Shown here piece by piece: positions 37,124 through 44,680 of a stretch of 64,000 bases of DNA (within the stretch, counting starts at the first letter, position 1; each line of letters starts with the position of its first letter). Made by a program: the position numbers and the translations under genes. The notes beneath the pieces are model-generated. The model saw only the letters and a list, made by a program, of their open reading frames with translations. It had not been told where the DNA came from and did no database searches. The stretch comes from JAEINY01 sp942490535 (GTDB lineage Bacteria; Bacteroidota; Bacteroidia; Bacteroidales; Marinilabiliaceae), in assembly GCA_942490535.1 (NCBI GenBank), contig CALNXQ010000004.1:434001-498000 (forward strand), in the 5' to 3' direction.

Positions 37124-38110
37124 ATGAATTCAAGGAGAAAGTTTTTGAAAACGACCGGTTTGGCATCCATTAGCATGATAGCGGCCTCAGCCTGTCAACC
37201 GACAAAAAAAGATAATAAGCGTAACGTGGATCCTGTAAAACCTTTGGCTATTTCTACCTGGAAAAATGGGATGCAAGCCAATGAAGCGGGCTGGAAGGTA
37301 CTTTCAGCCGGAGGACGCGCTCTGGATGCAGTGGAGCAAGGGGTAATGGTAGTGGAAGCGGATCCCAATGATATGAGTGTGGGTTATGGGGGACGTCCGG
37401 ATCGCGATGGCATTGTCACCCTGGATGCGTGTATTATGGATGAAACGGGTAATGCCGGTGCGGTTTGTGCGTTGGAAAACATCAAACACCCCATTTCGGT
37501 GGCGCGTCGTGTCATGGAGAAGACGCCACATGTGATGCTGGCTGGTGCTGGTGCCTTGCAGTTCGCTTTGGAAGAAGGTTTTCCAAAAGAAAATATTTTA
37601 ACCGAAAAGGCGCGCCAACAATATGTGGAATGGCGAAAAACATCCGACTATAAACCTGTTATCAACATTGAAAACCACGATACCATTGGTATGTTGGCCT
37701 TGGATAAGGCGGGTAACATTTCAGGAGCTTGTACCACTAGTGGTTTAGCCTACAAAATGCACGGACGAGTAGGTGATAGCCCTATTATAGGTGCCGGTAT
37801 GTATTGCGATAATGAAGTGGGCGGTGCGGTCGCGACCGGAATGGGTGAGCTGGTCATGAAAACATTGGGATCGTTCCTGGTGGTTGAATTAATGAATCAG
37901 GGAGCATCCCCGCAAGAGGCTGTAGAAGAAGCTATTCGTCGTATCGTTAAAAAGATACCTGGATATCAGGAGTTTCAGATTGGGTATCTGGCAGTGAATA
38001 AAAATGGAGAAACAGGTGCTTACAGCTTGCATACCGGTTTTAATTATGCCTTATATGCCAATAATGAAAATAAGCTCATTGATTCAGATTATTATTTAAA
38101 GCAGAAATAA
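37124..38110 (+). CDS. N4-(beta-N-acetylglucosaminyl)-L-asparaginase (glycosylasparaginase), exported
   Basis: 328 residues, Ntn-hydrolase that cleaves the GlcNAc-Asn bond of glycoprotein remnants and releases aspartate. The N-terminus is a twin-arginine signal (SRRKFLKTTGLASISMIAA) ending in a possible lipobox Cys, so the protein is probably exported folded and lipid-anchored. The autocleavage site is D186-T187 in NHDTIGMLAL, with T187 the nucleophile. Downstream VGDSPIIGAGMYCDNEVGG and GMGE are the substrate-binding features. It may salvage N-glycan-derived amino sugars. The gene ends in a nested terminator. Confidence 0.92.
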   Translation: MNSRRKFLKTTGLASISMIAASACQPTKKDNKRNVDPVKPLAISTWKNGMQANEAGWKVLSAGGRALDAVEQGVMVVEADPNDMSVGYGGRPDRDGIVTLDACIMDETGNAGAVCALENIKHPISVARRVMEKTPHVMLAGAGALQFALEEGFPKENILTEKARQQYVEWRKTSDYKPVINIENHDTIGMLALDKAGNISGACTTSGLAYKMHGRVGDSPIIGAGMYCDNEVGGAVATGMGELVMKTLGSFLVVELMNQGASPQEAVEEAIRRIVKKIPGYQEFQIGYLAVNKNGETGAYSLHTGFNYALYANNENKLIDSDYYLKQK

Positions 38111-38127
38111 TAATCAAAAACATTCAG

Positions 38128-38185
38128 ATGCCGTTTCTTGTTATCTTCAAAAATAATGAAGCATACTGTGGAGACGGCATTTTTA
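38128..38185 (+). terminator. Nested-hairpin terminator
   Basis: Outer stem ATGCCGT (38128-38134) with ACGGCAT (38174-38180), inner stem CTTCA with TGAAG, then TTTTT. It overlaps the first codons of the longer reading frame of the next gene, which supports the later start at 38218. Confidence 0.65.
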
Positions 38186-38217
38186 GTATCTTGTCTGCAC
38201 ATTTAAACCTACCAACC

Positions 38218-39210
38218 ATGACTAAACAAATCAATTGGGGCATCATCGGATGTGGAAATGTCACTGAAAAGAAAAGTGGCCCGGCCTTTAATAAAGTAGA
38301 TAACAGTAAACTACAAGCGGTGATGCGCCGCAATGTCAGGTTGGTTCAGGAATACGCTAAACGGCATCACGTGGCTCAATATACTACCAATGCCGAGGCC
38401 CTAATACATGATCCGGAGGTAAATGCCATTTATGTGGCGACGCCTCCCGGAAAGCATGCCGAATATGCCATCAAAGCCATGAAAGCTGGAAAACCAGTGT
38501 ATGTGGAAAAACCGATGGCAGCTACTTACGCCCAGTGTCAGGAAATGCTGGAAGTAAGTAAACAAACAGGAGTGCCTATTTATGTGGCTTATTATCGGCG
38601 ATCGTTACCCGGTTTCCTTAAAGCAAAGGAGTTAGTAGAAGAGGGACGGATTGGTACGCCTATATATGTGAATATACGTTTGGTAAGACCCGCCAATGAT
38701 TATGAGAAAAACAGGGATGTTCCCGTTTGGCGCTTGCAACCCGAATTATCGGGAGGAGGTATATTTTATGATTTGGCCTCTCACCAATTGGATTACCTTG
38801 ATTTTTTGTTTGGACCAATAAAAGAAGCGAAAGGAATTGCCGTTAATCGCGGTGGCTTTTATGAGGTAGAAGATACCGTTAGTGCATCTTTTGTGCATGA
38901 AAACGGCGTTTTGGGAAATGGTATCTGGTCTTTTGTAAGCGATGAATCAGCCCGTGAAGATGTGTTGGAAATTATAGGCACCAAAGGAAAGATTGTGATG
39001 TCGTCTTTTGCCCATACGCCTGTTCACATGTATGTAGATGGAAAGGATTATGAATATCCCTATCTGAATCCGGAAAATATTCAATACAATCTGATCCGTC
39101 AAATAGTCCATTCGATGCAGGGATCTGGTACTTGTTATAGCACCGGGGAAAGTGCGGCCCGTACTAATAAAGTATTGGAAGAGATTGTGAAGGACTTTTA
39201 CCAAAAGTAA
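38218..39210 (+). CDS. Gfo/Idh/MocA family NAD(P)-dependent oxidoreductase
   Basis: 330 residues from the ATG at 38218. The Rossmann N-terminus reads INWGIIGCGNVTEKKSGPAF (GxGxxx dinucleotide motif), then the conserved VYVEKPMAATYAQC with the EKP signature, and a C-terminal GFO_IDH_MocA domain. Members oxidise or reduce sugars, inositols and amino-sugar derivatives. The upstream in-frame start at 38128 lies in the terminator of the previous gene and is rejected. Possible role in sugar salvage next to glycosylasparaginase, though the terminator separates the two. Confidence 0.9.
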   Translation: MTKQINWGIIGCGNVTEKKSGPAFNKVDNSKLQAVMRRNVRLVQEYAKRHHVAQYTTNAEALIHDPEVNAIYVATPPGKHAEYAIKAMKAGKPVYVEKPMAATYAQCQEMLEVSKQTGVPIYVAYYRRSLPGFLKAKELVEEGRIGTPIYVNIRLVRPANDYEKNRDVPVWRLQPELSGGGIFYDLASHQLDYLDFLFGPIKEAKGIAVNRGGFYEVEDTVSASFVHENGVLGNGIWSFVSDESAREDVLEIIGTKGKIVMSSFAHTPVHMYVDGKDYEYPYLNPENIQYNLIRQIVHSMQGSGTCYSTGESAARTNKVLEEIVKDFYQK

Positions 39211-39257
39211 TTAACGGATTGTTCTATAGCGATAAGAAGAGGATAAAATAGACCATT

Positions 39258-39608
39258 TTATTCAATACGCTCGATTTTGTTTTCAATCCCTATTTTAGAT
39301 TTTTTAAATTGCTTCATAATCAACATTAAAAAGCCAACAATAAAAGCCATTGAGCTTAAAAAACTAGCGACACTTAATATTCCATCCAGTTGATAATGAG
39401 AATGTAGATTTTCAACTTTAAACCATATGGCGGGCTTAATAAACAGATAATATACTAAAACTAAGAAACTCAACCCGGAACCAAGTGTTAAAAAGAATCC
39501 GTCAATGGACTTTATCCTAATCCAATATATCAGACAGATACCCAGAATAATTAATTGGGGCATAAAAAACTTCAGGTTACCAACAATATCAATTTTAATT
39601 TGATCCAT
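39258..39608 (-). CDS. Small membrane protein of unknown function
   Basis: 116 residues with three to four hydrophobic segments (about 17-33, 36-55 and 78-98) and a Lys/Glu-rich C-terminal tail. No family is recognised. It is convergent with the Gfo/Idh gene (47-bp gap) and divergent from the ThrE-type exporter. The regular helix layout and good codon usage suggest a real gene. Confidence 0.55.
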   Translation of the reverse strand: MDQIKIDIVGNLKFFMPQLIILGICLIYWIRIKSIDGFFLTLGSGLSFLVLVYYLFIKPAIWFKVENLHSHYQLDGILSVASFLSSMAFIVGFLMLIMKQFKKSKIGIENKIERIE

Positions 39609-39741
39609 AAGCTGTATTTGGGATTGGTTTGGAACAGCAATTTATAAAAAGTAAATCTCTTTTTGAAGTAGATCTGGCTTTTCCTTGATTTGATTCGAAA
39701 AATACTCTATCAGTTTCCCTAAGCGAAAAGGATAGTTTCTG

Positions 39742-39749
39742 TATTTTTG
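39742..39749 (+). promoter_or_regulatory. Candidate -7 box of the ThrE-type gene
   Basis: TATTTTTG matches TAnnTTTG, 59 bp before the ATG at 39809. A TTTCC near 39713 is at roughly -33 spacing. Confidence 0.45.
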
Positions 39750-39808
39750 CGGGGGTGAACCAAGATGGCAATTGATTCTGTTTACCCGTCAATACTAATT
39801 CAAAAAAA

Positions 39809-41068
39809 ATGCAAATACCTCAAAAATATAAGTTCATTGTTCAGTTGGGCAAAGCCTTGCACACCTATGGCGTACCCTCCTATAAATCCCAAATATACCT
39901 TACTGAAATTGCAGATAAAAAAGGCATCAAAGGGAGTTTTATGGATACCCCCACCTGGATTAACTATGTGTTTTATGAGGAGGATGAGCAAACCTACAAT
40001 TATGTAGAGTGTGTGCCTCCTGGGGAACTGAATCTGGGGGCTTTATCCAGAATTGTGGAAATAACCAATAATGTTTTATCCAACGCACTTACTTTTGAAG
40101 ATGCTAAGTTGGCCATTGAAAACCTGAAGAACACACGCATTGGCTATGGCAAAATCACAGAGCTGTTTTCATTTATGCTCTCGGCCGGATCGTTCTGTAT
40201 TATTTTGGATACCAGCTGGACATCAGCCCTTGTCGCAAGCTTGATAGGGGCATTGGTGTATGGGGTCACCTTGCTGGCTGAAAAATCAGGGTACATTCGA
40301 AGTGTATTGGAGTCCTTAGTAGCTTTTGTGGCTACCGTGGTGACGGGTGTGTTGTCCTTATATTTCAATCAGATCAATATCTCCATGACGATATTGGCCT
40401 CGATCATCGTATTTATCCCCGGATTGGCGATTACGACGGCCTTGGAGGAAATTACGTCTAAAAGTCTGGTGTCGGGCACTGCCAAGCTGTTTGATGCCTT
40501 GGTGTCACTTTTCAAACAGTTCTTCGGAGTTGTTTTGGGTCTGGCTATTTTGCCCTTGTTCATGGAGTTGAAGCCTAATCAGGTGGTGAATGACATTCCC
40601 GGATGGGTCGACTATTTTGCCATTGTCATCCTATCGCTGAGTTTAATGCCGGTCTTCAAGATGCGTCGAAAAGATTTGTTCTTAGGCGTTGTAATTGGTT
40701 TCCTGTGCTTTGTGACCACGCTGTTTTTCGACTTTACAGGCATTCTGGTGAGTATTTTTCTGGGTACCATCGCTGCTGTAATCATCAGCAAGGTCTTTAG
40801 TAAATTGACTAAATCACCACAACTGGTTTTTCTGATTCCGGGAATTATCATGTTGGTTCCAGGGAGTAAAGCCTTCATTGGCCTCAGTACTGTTTTGCTG
40901 CATTCGCAGACCAATTCCCATACCAATATGGGGGAGCAGGTGCTCTATATTTTTATGGGTATTATTGGAGGCCTCATCTTTTCAGGAACCTTTATGGATA
41001 GGAGCCTTAAGAAACGGTCCTCCAAAGGATATCAGCTGATTCAGGATAAAATGCATATGAAAGGTTAG
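39809..41068 (+). CDS. Threonine/serine exporter-like protein (ThrE family, fused two-domain form)
   Basis: 419 residues. A cytoplasmic N-terminal part (about 1-115, with QLGKALHTYGVPSYKSQ typical of ThrE/DUF1212) is followed by about ten membrane helices in two sets of five. The set after residue ~275 corresponds to the ThrE_2/DUF3815 half, containing LIPGIIMLVPGSKAFIGL. Proposed to export threonine and serine by proton motive force. Both halves are in one chain here; some relatives split them. No amino-acid biosynthesis genes are adjacent. Confidence 0.88.
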   Translation: MQIPQKYKFIVQLGKALHTYGVPSYKSQIYLTEIADKKGIKGSFMDTPTWINYVFYEEDEQTYNYVECVPPGELNLGALSRIVEITNNVLSNALTFEDAKLAIENLKNTRIGYGKITELFSFMLSAGSFCIILDTSWTSALVASLIGALVYGVTLLAEKSGYIRSVLESLVAFVATVVTGVLSLYFNQINISMTILASIIVFIPGLAITTALEEITSKSLVSGTAKLFDALVSLFKQFFGVVLGLAILPLFMELKPNQVVNDIPGWVDYFAIVILSLSLMPVFKMRRKDLFLGVVIGFLCFVTTLFFDFTGILVSIFLGTIAAVIISKVFSKLTKSPQLVFLIPGIIMLVPGSKAFIGLSTVLLHSQTNSHTNMGEQVLYIFMGIIGGLIFSGTFMDRSLKKRSSKGYQLIQDKMHMKG

Positions 41069-41146
41069 GGGATGGGTTTACCGGGGCCGCTAAAATAAGG
41101 CCAGTTCTGTTCATTCTTCAAGGGGAAGGAAATAGGATTTAAAGAC

Positions 41147-41284
41147 ATGCAAAAGACAGGCATGAGAAAGAGTGATGCTTCTAAAATGGAAAGGTATGAA
41201 AGTAAATCCTATCAGGATAATACAAATCCCAAGGGGGTAGATATTAAGTTCGATTCCGATGGTTCTGAGTTTGAGAATTATTAA
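41147..41284 (+). CDS. Possible small protein (45 aa)
   Basis: An ATG-started 45-codon frame, highly polar and rich in Lys, Ser, Asp and Tyr, with no membrane helix or recognised motif. It starts 78 bp after the ThrE gene and is followed 23 bp later by a clear terminator. That position is what one would expect of the last gene of the transcript. Evidence is positional only. Confidence 0.4.
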   Translation: MQKTGMRKSDASKMERYESKSYQDNTNPKGVDIKFDSDGSEFENY

Positions 41285-41307
41285 TTGGTGAATAGAAGAA
41301 CCTGATT

Positions 41308-41339
41308 AGGAGCTCTAAAATGGGAGGAGCTCCTTTTTT
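41308..41339 (+). terminator. Intrinsic terminator
   Basis: AGGAGCTC (41308-41315) pairs with GAGCTCCT (41327-41334) followed by a T-run. A near-identical hairpin design (GAGCTCCTTTT) ends the cheA operon at 49397. Confidence 0.85.
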
Positions 41340-41391
41340 ATAATATTTGCACGTATTGCCGGTGTCGCAACGAGGTGATTTTGGTTGATGA

Positions 41392-42039
41392 TTATAATTC
41401 AATGAGTTTATGCTTGATGGCATACATGACCAGGCTGGCACTATTTCGACAGTTGGTTTTTGACAACAAACTGCTGCGGTGGCCTTTTACCGTTTGCGCA
41501 CTAATGAAAAGTTTCTCTGCAATCTCATCATTGGTTAAGCCATTGCATATTTCATGGAGTACCTCAATTTCCCGTTTGGTTAATAATTCCGCTTCCTCTT
41601 TTTCCTTTTTAGCGGGTTTATTGATATTTGTGATAATTCGCCGAAGCAATTCATGGGAAAAATAACTATCTCCTTCATGAACGGCGTAGATGGCCCTTTC
41701 TATTTCTTTGATACCGCCATCTTTAAGTAAAAAACCTTTCACCCCGGCTTCAATCATTTTGTAGTAATACTCCTCATCACCATGCATTGATAAGGCAATG
41801 ATTTTGAGATCGGGATATTTTTCCAGGGCCAGCTTTGTGGTTTCAATGCCATTGAGCACCGGCATTGAAATATCCATTAAAACCAAGTCGGGCTGAATGG
41901 TTTCGAGCCTGTCTAAAAAATCCTTCCCGTTACCGGCTTCCCCTACAATTTCCCCGACTTCTTCCAGTTCGATTAAATTTTTCAGGCCCTCCCTAAATAT
42001 TTTGTGATCATCTACCAGAAATACTTTTATTTTCGTCAT
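41392..42039 (-). CDS. NarL/LuxR-type response regulator (left pair)
   Basis: 215 residues. The receiver domain has D10/D11, phosphoacceptor D56 (DLVLMDISMP) and the downstream Ser/Lys positions. The C-terminal LuxR-type helix-turn-helix (about 150-210) reads LTKREIEVLHEICNG and ends QTVKGHRSSLLSKTN. It is encoded 16 bp after its probable kinase and forms with it one of two paralogous HisKA_3/NarL pairs at the ends of this signalling island; its closest paralogue in the window is the regulator at 56777. Confidence 0.94.
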   Translation of the reverse strand: MTKIKVFLVDDHKIFREGLKNLIELEEVGEIVGEAGNGKDFLDRLETIQPDLVLMDISMPVLNGIETTKLALEKYPDLKIIALSMHGDEEYYYKMIEAGVKGFLLKDGGIKEIERAIYAVHEGDSYFSHELLRRIITNINKPAKKEKEEAELLTKREIEVLHEICNGLTNDEIAEKLFISAQTVKGHRSSLLSKTNCRNSASLVMYAIKHKLIEL

Positions 42040-42055
42040 GATTTTATTGCTTGAG

Positions 42056-43501
42056 TTAAATACAAACTGCTACACTAATTGAAGTTCCTTTTCCGGGAGT
42101 AGATTTCAGAATAAGCGTTCCCCCAAGTGATTGAACCCTTGTCTTCATATTGAGAAGTCCATTTCCCTGCGCTTTTTCCATGGCTTGATCCACATTAAAT
42201 CCTTTGCCATTATCAAAGTAATGGATTTTTAATTGGTTTTTCTCTATATGGAGAGAAATGGAAATCAATTGGGCCCCAGCATGCTTTAGAGTATTGTTGA
42301 TGCATTCGCACAGCAGACGGTAGAGTGTGATTTCCAACTCACTTTTGAGCTGCTGATGGACCGCGTTTTTATAATTAATCGTTATTCCGGAAGCTCCTTG
42401 TACTCGATCTATAAAAGATTGCAAGGCTACATTCAATCCAAAATTAATAAGTGTGTTGGGACTTATATTATTGGAAACCTCTCTGAGGTTGGAAATGGTT
42501 TCTTCCAGTGTTTCTTCCACTTTGGCAATAATCATGGACTTGTCCATTTTAGAATCGGGTTTGTTAAACCATTGCAGATAAAGCTTGGCGGTTGATAATA
42601 AGGGGCCAATTCCATCATGCAGTTCCTGGGCAAAGCGGGACCTTTCCTTTTCTTCGGTTTGAATAATGGATTGAAGAATCTTCATCTCCATCTCCTTTCG
42701 AACAGAAATATCCCTCAAGGTGACCATGAACACATGCGATCCCTGAAAAGGAACCGGAAAACTACTGATCTCAAACTCCCGGATTTCCTCAGTTGATAGA
42801 ATCAGGGGAAGTTCGATGAGCGGTTTCCATTTTTGATGTATTTGGGTTACGTAATGCAATGCATTTTCAGCTTCTGTTTTTGGGAGCAATGCTTTTAAAT
42901 TTCGCTCTTCTGTTTTCATGGCCGACACACCAAATGCAAAATGGGCGGCCGGATTACCCTCCATTATGGTTCCATCTGATTGAATAATAAAAATTGGTTC
43001 GGGACTGGCTTCGAAAATATGCCTGAACTTTTGCTCTTCGCGGAAACGGGTGGAAAGCAGTTGTTGCATATTTTCATTTCGCGTGTGCAGATCATGGATT
43101 AGATTTTTATTATGTATCAATAAGTCATGTTGTTCAATGGCTTTTTCTACGGTGATGATGAGTTTATGTGCTTCCACCGGTTTGGTCATATAACTGAATA
43201 TACGGCCTTTGTTAATGGCGTCTTGAATAAACAGTTGTTCTGCCGGATGAGTTATCCATATGCGTTGAATAGCAGGATAATCTATAGCCATTTGTTCAAA
43301 GAAATGAGTGATATTGTCTACGCCCTGAATAAGATCGGCAATAATTACTTTTACCGGATGTTTTTCAATTTCTTGTGCCACATCTTGCAGATCAGCGGTT
43401 ATCAAAAGGGTATATAGATCATTGAATAATATTCGGTATTGCTCCACGGCTTCCGAATCCCCATCTACAATTAATATGTTGTTTCTAATTAAATTAGTCA
43501 T
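42056..43501 (-). CDS. Receiver-PAS-HisKA_3 histidine kinase (soluble)
   Basis: 481 residues with no membrane helices. Order: receiver (about 8-125) with D56 in VIIADLIQG; PAS (about 165-280) starting RHIFEASPEPIFIIQ; HisKA_3 with H295 in the EEKERSRFAQELHDGIGP motif; and a HATPase domain (DNGKGF and NGLLNMKTR boxes). NarL-type regulators are the standard partners of HisKA_3 kinases, and one follows at 16 bp. An input receiver suggests that it takes phosphoryl groups from another kinase, so it can act as a relay node. Divergent from the cheW gene across a 549-bp region with many dyads. Confidence 0.93.
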   Translation of the reverse strand: MTNLIRNNILIVDGDSEAVEQYRILFNDLYTLLITADLQDVAQEIEKHPVKVIIADLIQGVDNITHFFEQMAIDYPAIQRIWITHPAEQLFIQDAINKGRIFSYMTKPVEAHKLIITVEKAIEQHDLLIHNKNLIHDLHTRNENMQQLLSTRFREEQKFRHIFEASPEPIFIIQSDGTIMEGNPAAHFAFGVSAMKTEERNLKALLPKTEAENALHYVTQIHQKWKPLIELPLILSTEEIREFEISSFPVPFQGSHVFMVTLRDISVRKEMEMKILQSIIQTEEKERSRFAQELHDGIGPLLSTAKLYLQWFNKPDSKMDKSMIIAKVEETLEETISNLREVSNNISPNTLINFGLNVALQSFIDRVQGASGITINYKNAVHQQLKSELEITLYRLLCECINNTLKHAGAQLISISLHIEKNQLKIHYFDNGKGFNVDQAMEKAQGNGLLNMKTRVQSLGGTLILKSTPGKGTSISVAVCI

Positions 43502-43763
43502 TCGGCAGGAATATCATCATCTAAATTTAGGAAACGCAACAGATAAAACCTAACTAAATCATTGAATAATGAATATGGATCAACCAGTGAAGAGTGCGAA
43601 TTCTAAAATCAAAAATCGGGCAATAAAAGTCATCATTTCAATGGATGCCAAAATAATATTCTACCAAATTATACATTACTATTTGCATTTTATACTAACG
43701 TGGACGAGTCGTAATTAAACAGGTTGCCACCAGCTCAGCAGGTGACCCCTTTTTATTTAGGTG

Positions 43764-43810
43764 ACTCCCGACAACCAGGAGTAGTAACTTCCGATAAGCA
43801 GGAGTTAGTA
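43764..43810 (+). repeat. Two tandem hairpin-forming repeats upstream of cheW
   Basis: Two 23-24-bp imperfect direct repeats (43764-43786 and 43787-43810), each with ACTCC/GGAGT-type self-complementarity and a CAGGAGT core. They lie in the 549-bp gap between the divergent kinase (43501) and cheW (44051). The same gap holds three AGGTGAC/GGTGACC copies near 43740, 43760 and 43870. Possible operator array or structured leader. Confidence 0.55.
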
Positions 43811-43890
43811 GCCAGACCTTAATATGGCTGAATAAGCGTACTATTTAGCTCTGGTATTTTAATCTGTGTGGTGACCTTAAAATCAATTTA

Positions 43891-43932
43891 ACAGGGTACT
43901 AAATGCTCCCTGTCAATAACCCAAAAGGGTTA
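43891..43932 (+). repeat. Two adjacent dyads upstream of cheW
   Basis: ACAGGG (43891-43896) pairs with CCCTGT (43908-43913), and TAACCC (43917-43922) pairs with GGGTTA (43927-43932). The first contains CAGGGTACTAA, nearly the same as CAGGGAACTAA at 54033 upstream of a kinase gene of the same island. Confidence 0.6.
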
Positions 43933-43998
43933 CTAATACCCCCTGAAATCGGATGCCTATCCACACGATCGGGTCTATGAGCGGGGGCTTCCTCCACC

Positions 43999-44006
43999 TA
44001 CATTTG
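43999..44006 (+). promoter_or_regulatory. Candidate -7 box of the cheW operon
   Basis: TACATTTG matches TAnnTTTG, 44 bp before the cheW ATG and about 70-240 bp after the dyads. Confidence 0.45.
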
Positions 44007-44050
44007 TAATTACTAAAAAGACCATTGAATGTCCACTAAAAATAATTGCT

Positions 44051-44596
44051 ATGAATAAAAAGCACACGGAATCGTATTTGACCTTCAAACTGCAGGGGGA
44101 GTTATTTGCAGTGAGTGTTCATAAGGTTCTGGAAATAATTGAAACGGGTGAAGAACACGCCATAACCTGTTTACCCAAGGCTCATCCTTCCATTGCAGGT
44201 GTAGTAAACTTCAGGGGCAATGTAATCCCGGTGGTTGATACCCGGATGAAGTTTGATCTTGAGCCTTATACCAAGCAACAGAAGTTTGTGGTGATTGTAC
44301 TCAATTTATTCATTAATAATACCAACCAATTCGTTGGTGCCAAGGCGGATAAGGTGGTTGATGTGATTGAGGTTACCAAAGAGGAAATAAAACCCATACC
44401 AGAAGTGGGCCAGGGGTATAACTCAGAATTTATTCAAGGAGTAATTCACCGCAATGGTCAATTCATCATGCTCCTTAACCTGGAGGCTGCCATGAGCACC
44501 GATGAAATCATTCAAATCAAAACGGAAGAGGAAGCGAACCAAGAGGCTGACGCGGATTCAAGCGAGGCTGGTTGCGAAACAGCTGCCAATCCTTAA
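44051..44596 (+). CDS. cheW: CheW-like chemotaxis adaptor
   Basis: 181 residues. A single CheW domain (about 6-145) with SYLTFKLQGELFAVSVHKVLE at the start (shown in part), GVVNFRGNVIPVVDTR in the middle and FIQGVIHRNGQFIMLLNLE near its end. CheW docks the kinase CheA to receptor tips. The last ~35 residues are an acidic, probably disordered tail. First gene of a plus-strand run: cheW, chemoreceptor, receiver-like, cheA. Confidence 0.94.
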   Translation: MNKKHTESYLTFKLQGELFAVSVHKVLEIIETGEEHAITCLPKAHPSIAGVVNFRGNVIPVVDTRMKFDLEPYTKQQKFVVIVLNLFINNTNQFVGAKADKVVDVIEVTKEEIKPIPEVGQGYNSEFIQGVIHRNGQFIMLLNLEAAMSTDEIIQIKTEEEANQEADADSSEAGCETAANP

Positions 44597-44680
44597 ATAG
44601 CTCAGCTATACAATTGATATCAGCAAACTTAAACGCATAGATTATGAAAACTTTTTAATAACTACCAAACAATAACGACC

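Noticed and set aside
38128..38217. Upstream start extending the Gfo/Idh protein by 30 residues
   Set aside because: The extension overlaps the terminator of the previous gene, and the Rossmann fold begins right after the ATG at 38218.
39595..39792. 65-aa minus-strand frame upstream of the small membrane protein
   Set aside because: It overlaps the start of that protein and the promoter of the ThrE-type gene, and its composition is not gene-like.
43764..43810. Tandem repeats as a CRISPR array
   Set aside because: Only two diverged 23-24-bp units with no spacers and no cas genes.
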